A program made the position numbers and the translations under genes. DNA of 5,179 nt. Origin: Thermococci archaeon. Lineage in GTDB: Archaea; Methanobacteriota_B; Thermococci; Methanofastidiosales; B48-G16. Of this stretch, positions 1-5,179 are shown in pieces (within the stretch, counting starts at the first letter, position 1; each line of letters starts with the position of its first letter). The stretch covers positions 1 through 5,179 of the forward strand of contig QMUN01000081.1 of NCBI GenBank assembly GCA_003660605.1, written 5' to 3'. The notes beneath the pieces are model-generated. The model saw only the letters and a list, made by a program, of their open reading frames with translations. It was not told where the DNA came from and searched no databases.

Positions 1-373
1 TGTCTCCTTCCTCTAAAGATAAGGGAATGTCAGCGAGTTTCACTGTACCTTTTTTTGGTACTGTCATCCCAGAAACATCTACAGGATTCTGTTCTATCTC
101 ATTTTTTTCGATGTATATCCTGAAATATTCCACTTTTACATCTTCTTCTCCTGAGTTTCTGATCCATATCAAAAGATTGCCGCCACTATTCGCAAGATTA
201 TCGATACTGAGATAATTTTCGTTCCCGAATACAGCCTTACTCGTTTCTTCAGAAACGCTCTGCTTTTCTTGAAGTAACCCTGATCCCCATGCCATCAAAA
301 TTGTGCCTATTGCTATTGTTGCCACAATAAGCAGAACTACTGAAACTATGGGTGAGACGGATTTTAAATTCAT
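1..373 (-). CDS. Archaeal type IV pilin-like protein, N-terminal 124 residues (partial, 3' end outside window)
   Basis: Starting at the ATG at 373-371, the minus strand stays open for 124 codons to the window edge. The start is MNLKSVSPIV, followed by a hydrophobic helix of about 22 residues (roughly 8-31) ending near MAWGSGLL. A short charged n-region, then Ser-Pro and a long helix, is the layout of archaeal type IV pilin/archaellin N-terminal domains; a prepilin peptidase would be expected to cut near the K4/S5 boundary. After a polar linker, residues about 60-124 look like an Ig-like beta domain (motif IWIRNSGEEDVKVEYF, then PKKGTVKL), common in these surface proteins. The likely role is a subunit of an adhesive or structural pilus, or a membrane-anchored surface protein; which one is not decidable here. 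No Shine-Dalgarno site precedes the ATG, and a TATA box sits about 24 nt upstream, so a leaderless mRNA is likely. The family call is fairly sure, the specific role is not. Confidence 0.8.
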   Translation of the reverse strand, partial: MNLKSVSPIVSVVLLIVATIAIGTILMAWGSGLLQEKQSVSEETSKAVFGNENYLSIDNLANSGGNLLIWIRNSGEEDVKVEYFRIYIEKNEIEQNPVDVSGMTVPKKGTVKLADIPLSLEEGD

Positions 374-392
374 AATATTAACTAATTTTTCA

Positions 393-400
393 GATATAAA
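393..400 (-). promoter_or_regulatory. TATA box of the pilin-like gene
   Basis: The minus strand reads TTTATATC, flanked upstream by an A-rich stretch that could serve as a BRE. Its centre is about 24 nt before the ATG at 373, so transcription should start at or very near the start codon. It lies just after the T-rich end of the rpsJ operon, which supports a separate transcript. Confidence 0.6.
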
Positions 401-410
401 TATTTTTTCA

Positions 411-438
411 TAAAAAGAAAAGATTGAAAATAAAAAAA
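411..438 (-). terminator. Poly-T archaeal-type terminator after rpsJ
   Basis: Immediately after the rpsJ stop codon the minus strand runs through several T tracts: seven Ts at 438-432, then TTTTC, TTTTC and TTTTT blocks, with almost no G and no hairpin. Archaeal RNA polymerase terminates at U-rich tracts without needing a stem-loop, so this is the likely end of the tuf-rpsJ transcript. A few read-through transcripts into the pilin gene cannot be excluded. Confidence 0.6.
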
Positions 439-747
439 TTAAGAGATTAACTCTATCTCTATATTCACTCCCTCTGGCACAGTTACTCTCATTACCTGTC
501 TCATCGTTCTATCGTCAGCGTCTATCTCTATAAGCCTCTTGTGGATCCTCATCTCCCATCGTTCCCATGTAGCTGTTCCTTCACCATCAGGAGACTTTCT
601 TACAGGTACCTTCAGTTTCTTCGTGGGCAGAGGCATAGGGCCAGAAATATTTACTCCCGTCTTTTCTGCAATCTTTTTTACCTGATCGCAAACGTCATCC
701 AGCTTTTTTGGCTCTGTACAAGCAAGTCTTATTCTGGCTCTCTGCAA
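439..747 (-). CDS. rpsJ: 30S ribosomal protein S10 (uS10), TTG start
   Basis: The 102-residue product matches archaeal uS10 in full length. It carries the GPMPLPTK loop (about residues 36-43), the VRKSPDGEG segment (about 49-57) and the [13 protein letters not shown] core (about 61-73), and ends in the family's usual IEIEL strand. uS10 sits in the head of the small ribosomal subunit and binds 16S rRNA. The start codon is TTG at 747-745: the frame is closed by a TAA at 768-766 with no ATG or GTG between, and homologues begin with the same MQ(R/K)ARIRL sequence, so the start is well supported. The gene follows tuf by 11 nt, the classic archaeal order, and a Shine-Dalgarno-like AGGGGATC in the gap should drive translation from the shared transcript. 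A T-rich terminator follows the stop. Confidence 0.96.
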   Translation of the reverse strand: MQRARIRLACTEPKKLDDVCDQVKKIAEKTGVNISGPMPLPTKKLKVPVRKSPDGEGTATWERWEMRIHKRLIEIDADDRTMRQVMRVTVPEGVNIEIELIS

Positions 748-750
748 CTC

Positions 751-758
751 GATCCCCT
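751..758 (-). promoter_or_regulatory. Shine-Dalgarno-like site for the rpsJ TTG start
   Basis: The minus strand reads AGGGGATC directly after the tuf stop codon and three bases before the TTG start. It differs by one base from the GGTGATC part of the archaeal consensus AGGAGGTGATC. This site supports the TTG as the real start and suggests coupled translation of rpsJ with tuf. Confidence 0.6.
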
Positions 759-2057
759 TTATTTTTTAGATCCTTTATGTATAGCAACACAGAATCCTGC
801 TGCTATCGTCATTCCCATGTCTCTTACAGCAAATCTGCCCATCTCAGGGATCTTCTTGTATTCTTCAAGAACCATAGGTTTAGTAGGTCTGATCTCCACC
901 AGAGCTGCATCTCCTGGCTTTAAGAAGTTTGGATTTTCCTCTGCTATTCCACCTGTCTTCTTATCAAGCTTTGCAACTAACTTTTCAAACGTGCATGCCA
1001 CCTGAGCTGTATAGCAGTGGAATACGGGTGTATATCCCACAGTTATAGCTGTTGGATGTGCCAGAATAGCAATCTGGGCTCTAAATGTGTCTTTTGGTGT
1101 AATTACTGTTGGAGGATTATCAACATGCCCTAGAACATCCCCCCTTCTTATATCTTTCTTACCGACGCCTCTGACATTGAATCCCACGTTGTCCCCTGGC
1201 TCAGCTTTTGGAAGTCCCACGTGGTGCATCTCGATTGTTTTTACTTCTCCGGATACAGGTTTTCCGAGAATAGTTGAAGCAGGCTCAAATATGACATTAT
1301 CTCCTACCTTCATTACTCCAGTCTCTACTCTTCCTACAGGTACAGTACCTACACCTGTAATTGTAAAGACATCCTGCACCGGCAGTCTCAAAGGCTTATC
1401 TGTCGGTTTTTCTGGCTCTTTCAGTGCGTCCAATGTTTCCATGAAAGACTTCCCTGAGAACCATGGCATCTTATCGCTTGATTTTGTAACGTTATCACCA
1501 TTAAAGGCGGAAGTTGGTATTATAGGCACTTCATCTGGTTTGTATCCTACAAGCTTTAAAAGCTTGATCGTTTCAGATTTTACCTCTTCAAATCTGTCCT
1601 GTTTGTAATCTACCAGATCCATTTTGTTTATTGCAACAACTAACTGCTTTATACCGAGAGTTCTAGCTAAGAAAACATGTTCTTTTGTCTGGGGCATCAC
1701 ACCATCCTTTGCATCTATTACAAGTACAGCTGCGTCCGCTTGTGAGGCACCCGTGATCATGTTCTTGATGAAGTCTCTGTGACCTGGACAGTCCACAATC
1801 GTTATATACCTGTTATCTGTTTCAAATTTCTTATGTGCCAGATCTATTGTAACTCCTCTCTCTCTTTCCTCCTTTAAATTGTCCATTACCCACGCAAATT
1901 TAAAGGTCTTTCCTTTTTCACCCATCTCTTCGAACTTTTTGATCATCTGTTCTCTTATGTCTCCATGTTCCATCAACATTCTTCCTATCAGTGTAGATTT
2001 CCCATGGTCTACATGGCCAATAAATGCCACATTCATGTGAGGTTTTTCTTTTGCCAT
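759..2057 (-). CDS. tuf: Translation elongation factor 1-alpha (EF-1A / aEF1A)
   Basis: This 432-residue GTPase brings aminoacyl-tRNA to the ribosomal A site. All GTP-binding motifs are visible: G1 GHVDHGKST (14-22), switch I RERGVTID (65-72) with Thr70, G3 DCPGH (89-93) with catalytic His93, G4 NKMD (144-147), and G5 around SAF (183-185). Domain 2 follows from about residue 225 ([18 protein letters not shown]) and domain 3 from about 325, ending [15 protein letters not shown] near the C-terminus. Length and the MAKEKPHMN start fit archaeal EF-1A. The ATG at 2057 follows an excellent Shine-Dalgarno site with a 7-nt spacer. rpsJ follows 11 nt downstream. The usual upstream partners rpsL, rpsG and fusA are absent; an aldo/keto reductase lies upstream instead. 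Domain 2 has a small insertion near residues 259-267 compared with the methanogen and Thermoplasma sequences I remember. All catalytic residues are intact, so the gene should be functional. Confidence 0.98.
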   Translation of the reverse strand: MAKEKPHMNVAFIGHVDHGKSTLIGRMLMEHGDIREQMIKKFEEMGEKGKTFKFAWVMDNLKEERERGVTIDLAHKKFETDNRYITIVDCPGHRDFIKNMITGASQADAAVLVIDAKDGVMPQTKEHVFLARTLGIKQLVVAINKMDLVDYKQDRFEEVKSETIKLLKLVGYKPDEVPIIPTSAFNGDNVTKSSDKMPWFSGKSFMETLDALKEPEKPTDKPLRLPVQDVFTITGVGTVPVGRVETGVMKVGDNVIFEPASTILGKPVSGEVKTIEMHHVGLPKAEPGDNVGFNVRGVGKKDIRRGDVLGHVDNPPTVITPKDTFRAQIAILAHPTAITVGYTPVFHCYTAQVACTFEKLVAKLDKKTGGIAEENPNFLKPGDAALVEIRPTKPMVLEEYKKIPEMGRFAVRDMGMTIAAGFCVAIHKGSKK

Positions 2058-2060
2058 CTT

Positions 2061-2071
2061 AATTACCTCCT
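2061..2071 (-). promoter_or_regulatory. Strong Shine-Dalgarno site of tuf
   Basis: The minus strand reads AGGAGGTAATT, matching 9 of 11 bases of the archaeal consensus AGGAGGTGATC, with the GGAGGT core 7 nt before the ATG. It is the only strong ribosome-binding site in the window, in keeping with a very highly expressed gene, and it fixes the tuf start. Confidence 0.85.
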
Positions 2072-2104
2072 ATTTCGATAACTTAAAATCTATCTTCTAT
2101 ACTA

Positions 2105-2112
2105 TTTAAAAA
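2105..2112 (-). promoter_or_regulatory. Probable TATA box of the tuf-rpsJ operon
   Basis: The minus strand reads TTTTTAAA, preceded by AAAAC, a plausible BRE. Transcription starting about 26 nt downstream, near 2083, would give a leader of about 25 nt holding the Shine-Dalgarno site. A second TATA-like element lies farther upstream at 2155-2164, and which of the two is used cannot be told from the sequence. Confidence 0.55.
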
Positions 2113-2154
2113 GTTTTGGTTTTTATAGATTTTGGTGTAATCAGTACTTCTCTC

Positions 2155-2164
2155 TATATATAAA
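2155..2164 (-). promoter_or_regulatory. Alternative upstream TATA-like element for tuf
   Basis: The minus strand reads TTTATATATA, a strong TATA match by composition, after GTTAAG. It would place a start near 2133 and a leader of about 75 nt. It could be a second tuf promoter or only AT-rich spacer. The rest of the 153-nt gap between the reductase and tuf holds no recognisable gene, tRNA or hairpin. Confidence 0.35.
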
Positions 2165-2210
2165 CTTAACGATCAGAGGTTACAACTAAGATCATTAAAT
2201 TTTTGAATAT

Positions 2211-3272
2211 CTATTCTCGTATGATACTCCCATCGAGCGCATCGATCTTTATCTTATCCCCTGTCTTTATGTTCTTGGGTGCCTCTATCCAGGCTCCAAG
2301 ATCCAGAAGCGCCATAACTACACCATCGATCTCTTTTATTTTAATTATTTGTGTTTCTATAATACTAAAAGTTTTAATTGCAGATTCTTTTCTCAGATTT
2401 TCTACAGCTTCTACTGCATCATTTTCAATTTCTATCGCTTGCGCATTTTCTTTTATGTGAGTAGGGTCCAGCGATCCCTGTATTGCCGTAGTAACATTTT
2501 CTTGGTTTATTACCCATCCCAAAGCGAGCTGACCTGATGTGACATCAAAATCTCTGGCAAGGTTATTCAAATCTTCTGCGAATTTCTCTAAATTCTTGAC
2601 AATCTCTTCATTGCACTGAGGAAACGTTTTTTCCAGTAATAAAAATTTCTCATGAGTATAAGCATTTGCCAGAATGCCCATAAAAAGAGGCATGTATGCT
2701 ATGAATCCCCATCCTTTCTCCTTGCACAATGGTAACTTGCCATTAATAGCCTTTGAATATAATATATTCAGACAGTCCTGGATGCAGATTACATTGTCTG
2801 AATCTATCTTTTCTAAAGACAACAAGGAATGATTCGAGAATCCCAAGTATCTGACCTTTCCTTCTTCTACTAACTTTTCGAGGTTCTGAACAATCTTTTT
2901 TATATCGATCTTTGGATCAGGACCGTGAACCTGCAGTACATCGACATACTTTGTATTCAATCTTTCAAGACTCTGCTCAAGCAGTGTCGATATGTTTTCA
3001 TAACTGCAGTCTGGCATTACACCTTCTTCGGTGAATCTGTAACCTGTTTTGGTGGCAAGAATTATATCTCCTCTGTACTCACTTATTATCTCACCGAGGA
3101 TTTTTTCTGCTTTATTTCTGCCGTAATTTGGTGCGGTATCGATGAAATTTATGCCCATCTCCAGTAAAGTCTCAACAGCTTTTATCCCCTCTTTCTCTTT
3201 TTCCATCGTTCTCGTACCCATGCTAATTACTGAGATTTCAGGCCCATTTTTTCCAAGTTTTCTCATTTTCAT
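2211..3272 (-). CDS. Aldo/keto reductase with C-terminal extension
   Basis: The 353-residue product is an aldo/keto reductase, a cytosolic (beta/alpha)8-barrel enzyme family that reduces aldehydes and ketones with NAD(P)H. The catalytic tetrad is complete: Asp45 and Tyr50 (FIDTAPNYG), Lys75 (ATKTG) and His116 (QVHGPDP). Later barrel landmarks are GKVRYLGFSNHS (138-149), AYMPLFMGIL (192-201), GQLALGWVI (247-255), and a nucleotide-binding segment IQGSLDPTHIKEN (264-276). The barrel should end near residue 295. About 57 further residues form a strand-rich tail that ordinary members lack, with EIDG (314-317), LDLG (323-326) and a KTGDKIKID turn (336-344). The substrate is unknown. The ATG at 3272 was chosen because it gives the usual N-terminus MRKLGKNGPEIS and lies just after a TATA-like site; an in-frame ATG two codons later is possible. 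The MATE gene ends 46 nt upstream, so co-transcription is possible. Confidence 0.93.
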   Translation of the reverse strand: MKMRKLGKNGPEISVISMGTRTMEKEKEGIKAVETLLEMGINFIDTAPNYGRNKAEKILGEIISEYRGDIILATKTGYRFTEEGVMPDCSYENISTLLEQSLERLNTKYVDVLQVHGPDPKIDIKKIVQNLEKLVEEGKVRYLGFSNHSLLSLEKIDSDNVICIQDCLNILYSKAINGKLPLCKEKGWGFIAYMPLFMGILANAYTHEKFLLLEKTFPQCNEEIVKNLEKFAEDLNNLARDFDVTSGQLALGWVINQENVTTAIQGSLDPTHIKENAQAIEIENDAVEAVENLRKESAIKTFSIIETQIIKIKEIDGVVMALLDLGAWIEAPKNIKTGDKIKIDALDGSIIRE

Positions 3273-3298
3273 TTAATCACGATATATAGATACGCAGA

Positions 3299-3306
3299 CT
3301 TAAAAA
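3299..3306 (-). promoter_or_regulatory. Possible TATA box of the aldo/keto reductase gene
   Basis: The minus strand reads TTTTTAAG within CCTTTTTAAG, resembling the core before tuf and the MATE gene. Its centre is about 30 nt before the ATG, giving a leader of only about 5 nt. A second AT-rich element, TCTATATATC at 3290-3281, lies too close to the ATG for a TATA box that includes the start codon in the mRNA. A promoter here would make the reductase independent of the MATE gene. Confidence 0.4.
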
Positions 3307-3318
3307 GGTAATTCTTTT

Positions 3319-4647
3319 TTATTCCACTTTTTTTTCTTTCCACTTTCCTCTGGAGAACCAAACAAACATGAGACACGATCCTAATACCATTGGTAATCCA
3401 TATGCCAGGAAAGCTCCTTTCATTTCAAAAATCTGCGAAAGAAGTATCATCATGGGTATCTGGAAGCAGAGATTTGTAATGAAGGTAATGATCATGGGTG
3501 GCTTTGTGTCACCTGAACCGAAAAATACACCACTCAAAGGAATATAAAATCCCATAAAAACAAGGAAAGGCGAAATTATTCTAAAAAATGACACTCCAGC
3601 CTGCACTACTTCTTCCGTGCTGTTAAAAAAGGATACAAGAGTAGGTGAAAAAATAAAAAACACTATTCCTGCAAATATCATTATCATGGCCCCCATGTAT
3701 CCAGCTTTTAATGCCGTTTTTTCTGCCTGTTTCGGCTTTTTAGCTCCTAAATTGTGCCCCACCAACGTACCGCAAGCCAGTACTAATCCGAATATGGGCA
3801 TCCATCCAATTCCCATCAATCTAATACATATCTGAACTCCTGCAAGGGCTGTCATACCGAAACCTGCTATAATTCTTATAGCTATCATGTTGGATATATT
3901 TCGTATTAAATGTTCAAATCCCGAAGGTATCCCTATAAATAATATGTTTTTCATTGTTTTAAAATCGAACTCTATTTTCGTAGTGATCTCCACAATATGT
4001 CGTCTGGAGGTAATCAGCCACAGACCGATACCGAAACTCATTGCCTGTGCAAGAACTGATGCGAATGCTGCTCCTCGAACACCCATGCCAAAATAAAATA
4101 TGAATACTGGATCGAGAACTATATTGATAATATTTGAAAAGATCATTATTTTCATTGGAGTCCTTGCATCTCCAACTCCCCGCATAGCGGTAAAAATCGT
4201 TGCACAGGAGAGCATGAATATAAACCCGACCGACATCACCCTCCCATACACAATACCGTATTCGATTACATCTCCTTCTGCTCCGAGAATAATAAGGATG
4301 TCTTTTACAAAAACGAGCCCGACGAAACAGAAGATGAAGGCAATGAATAACTTCAAGAAGAGGGTCTGTTTGACAACTTCGTTTACTCTTCCATAGTTCT
4401 TTGCACCATAGTGTCTCGCGATCAATGCCACGCTGCCGACACCCACCACTTCATTAAAAACTATGGCAAAATCAAAAAATATTCCAAATAATCCAATAGA
4501 TGCTATCTGCTCATATCCAAGTTTTCCCACCCAGAACATATCTGCAAGATTGTAGAGAGTTGCGAAAAACATGCCGATCATCGATGGCAACGCTATATGC
4601 AATAACGCCTTTGGTATATCCATCTCTGTAAAATCTATCTTTTCCAT
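3319..4647 (-). CDS. MATE-family efflux transporter
   Basis: The 442-residue product has about 12 hydrophobic segments in two similar halves, the length and layout of MATE exporters, which expel drugs or metabolites using a Na+ or H+ gradient. Approximate membrane spans are 14-35, 46-70, 93-115, 133-155, 165-185, 190-212, 235-258, 263-290, 314-335, 350-374, 384-405 and 410-430. Family marks include LYNLADMFWVG with Asp36 in helix 1, AMRGVGDARTPM (154-165), NIVLDPVF with Asp179 in helix 5, GTLVGHNLGAKKP (293-305) and FFGSGDTKPPM (375-385). The acidic residues in helices 1 and 5 are those tied to cation coupling in archaeal MATE proteins. Substrate is unknown. The ATG at 4647 has no Shine-Dalgarno site, but a TATA box lies about 25 nt upstream, pointing to a leaderless mRNA. 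The downstream aldo/keto reductase is 46 nt away; a divergent secreted-protein gene lies upstream. Confidence 0.95.
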   Translation of the reverse strand: MEKIDFTEMDIPKALLHIALPSMIGMFFATLYNLADMFWVGKLGYEQIASIGLFGIFFDFAIVFNEVVGVGSVALIARHYGAKNYGRVNEVVKQTLFLKLFIAFIFCFVGLVFVKDILIILGAEGDVIEYGIVYGRVMSVGFIFMLSCATIFTAMRGVGDARTPMKIMIFSNIINIVLDPVFIFYFGMGVRGAAFASVLAQAMSFGIGLWLITSRRHIVEITTKIEFDFKTMKNILFIGIPSGFEHLIRNISNMIAIRIIAGFGMTALAGVQICIRLMGIGWMPIFGLVLACGTLVGHNLGAKKPKQAEKTALKAGYMGAMIMIFAGIVFFIFSPTLVSFFNSTEEVVQAGVSFFRIISPFLVFMGFYIPLSGVFFGSGDTKPPMIITFITNLCFQIPMMILLSQIFEMKGAFLAYGLPMVLGSCLMFVWFSRGKWKEKKVE

Positions 4648-4667
4648 GAGTAAGGTTGTGAAATATG

Positions 4668-4675
4668 TTTAAAAA
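4668..4675 (-). promoter_or_regulatory. TATA box of the MATE gene
   Basis: The minus strand reads TTTTTAAA, within AACTTTTTAAA, nearly the same core as before tuf. Its centre is about 25 nt before the ATG at 4647, so the transcript should start at the start codon. It lies in the 142-nt divergent region shared with the plus-strand gene. The rest of that region holds no other gene; its only repeat-like element is a weak TGCA-spaced element at 4687-4698. Confidence 0.6.
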
Positions 4676-4760
4676 GTTGCTGTTTGTGCATGTGTGCAAG
4701 GATGCTGAAATATGGGAAGCAGTGTGGGGTTACTATATCTGACAATTTGAAACCAAAAGG

Positions 4761-4768
4761 TATATATT
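4761..4768 (+). promoter_or_regulatory. TATA box of the secreted-protein gene
   Basis: The plus strand reads TATATATT, preceded by CCAAAAGG, a good BRE-like stretch. Its centre is about 25 nt before the ATG at 4790, which fits a leaderless transcript, and no Shine-Dalgarno site is present. The spacing favours 4790 over the out-of-frame ATG at 4786. Confidence 0.65.
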
Positions 4769-4789
4769 TTACAATAGGGCGTCGTATGC

Positions 4790-5179
4790 ATGGGAAAAAG
4801 ATCAAAAGTGACAGTGATTTTCGTCCTCATCTTAGTATTTTGGATTTCGGGTGCATATAGTGCCCCCATAACTAGTGAAAAATGTAAAAAAATCGAAAAT
4901 CTAGAAACTTTAAATGATGTGATCTTTGTTCCGGGTAGCCTTTTGCAAAATGGAAAAGATTCATTTTTAATACTTTTTAATCATAATGAGATCAGACTCT
5001 ATGAAGAGGGATTGGAAGAGTACACTGCCAAAAGTTTTGACGAGAAAATTGTTTCTATTCAATTATTAGAAAAAAATGCACCGAATATATTCTTAGTTGC
5101 AACATCACACAAAATCTACTTTTTAGACGAATCGCTACCTAAAAAAGATCCTCTCACATTTGTTGAAGAAATAAAAAAA
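4790..5179 (+). CDS. Secreted protein of unknown function, N-terminal 130 residues (partial, possible beta-propeller)
   Basis: From the ATG at 4790 the frame is open for 130 codons to the window edge. The N-terminus is a clear signal peptide: basic MGKRSK, a hydrophobic core of about 15 residues (VTVIFVLILVFWISG), and AYSA as a likely signal peptidase site near residue 25. The exported part has two similar strand-rich units: DSFLILFNHNEIRLYEEGL (about 57-75) and PNIFLVATSHKIYFLDESL (about 98-116). This 'value, then short strand, then displayed element' pattern recalls beta-propeller blades of the FG-GAP or WD-like kind, but two units are too few to be sure. I do not recognise the family. A single Cys (residue 32) lies after the cleavage site and not in a lipobox. 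The gene diverges from the MATE gene and has its own TATA box. Confidence 0.8.
   Translation, partial: MGKRSKVTVIFVLILVFWISGAYSAPITSEKCKKIENLETLNDVIFVPGSLLQNGKDSFLILFNHNEIRLYEEGLEEYTAKSFDEKIVSIQLLEKNAPNIFLVATSHKIYFLDESLPKKDPLTFVEEIKK

Noticed and set aside
541..1005. Plus-strand open frame of 154 codons across rpsJ and the end of tuf
   Set aside because: It overlaps two certain genes on the opposite strand, has no family resemblance and no promoter or ribosome-binding site.
1087..1608. Long plus-strand open frame of 173 codons opposite EF-1A
   Set aside because: It lies wholly inside the tuf gene on the other strand and its translation is low-complexity Ser/Thr/Pro-rich; it is a shadow of the conserved EF-1A frame.
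2103..2164. Possible riboswitch or RNA thermometer in the tuf leader
   Set aside because: The stretch is AT-rich without a convincing stem, and the leader expected from the nearer TATA box is only about 25 nt.
4687..4698. TGCATGTGTGCA element in the divergent region as a possible operator
   Set aside because: Only the outer TGCA blocks are symmetric, TGCA is itself a palindrome, and no second copy is present, so chance is a sufficient explanation.
4786..4860. ATG four bases before the chosen start of the secreted protein
   Set aside because: That frame meets TAG after 24 codons and lacks a signal peptide; the frame from 4790 gives a clear signal peptide and stays open to the window edge.
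4511..4869. Two short minus-strand frames covering the MATE start and the divergent promoter region
   Set aside because: They overlap the MATE gene in another frame, the two TATA boxes and the signal peptide region of the secreted protein, and show no protein-like pattern.

Overview
This window looks like a piece of a moderately AT-rich archaeal genome, most likely euryarchaeal. The evidence is a full-length archaeal EF-1A with the archaeal uS10 ribosomal protein gene directly behind it, an archaeal type IV pilin-like protein, TATA-box promoters at the expected distance from start codons, and a poly-T tract instead of a hairpin terminator. The lineage cannot be fixed further from sequence alone. 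EF-1A resembles remembered methanogen and Thermoplasma-type sequences, with a few small insertions.

Five genes lie on the minus strand and one partial gene on the plus strand. Reading the minus strand from right to left: a MATE-family multidrug/metabolite exporter (4647 to 3319), an aldo/keto reductase with an extra C-terminal piece (3272 to 2211), EF-1A (2057 to 759), ribosomal protein S10 (747 to 439, TTG start), and the N-terminal part of a pilin-like surface protein (373 to the window edge). To the right, divergent from the MATE gene, a plus-strand gene starts at 4790. It encodes a secreted protein whose 130 visible residues suggest beta-propeller-like repeats, and it runs off the window.

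tuf and rpsJ form a tight two-gene translation operon (11 nt gap, with a Shine-Dalgarno-like site in the gap). It is detached from the rpsL-rpsG-fusA genes that often precede it in archaea; here the upstream neighbour is the reductase. A T-rich tract directly after rpsJ probably ends this operon, and the pilin promoter follows at once. The MATE and reductase genes may be co-transcribed (46 nt gap), although a TATA-like element precedes each.

Only tuf has a strong Shine-Dalgarno leader. The MATE, pilin and secreted-protein genes have TATA-like boxes about 24 to 26 nt before their ATGs, so their mRNAs should be leaderless or nearly so. The promoters of tuf, the reductase and the MATE gene share a CTTTTTAA core. 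I see no CRISPR array, insertion sequence, tRNA or rRNA. No gap between genes exceeds 300 bases. Most of the window is ordinary core and accessory archaeal sequence; the best leads are the reductase C-terminal extension, the shared promoter core and the uncharacterised secreted protein.
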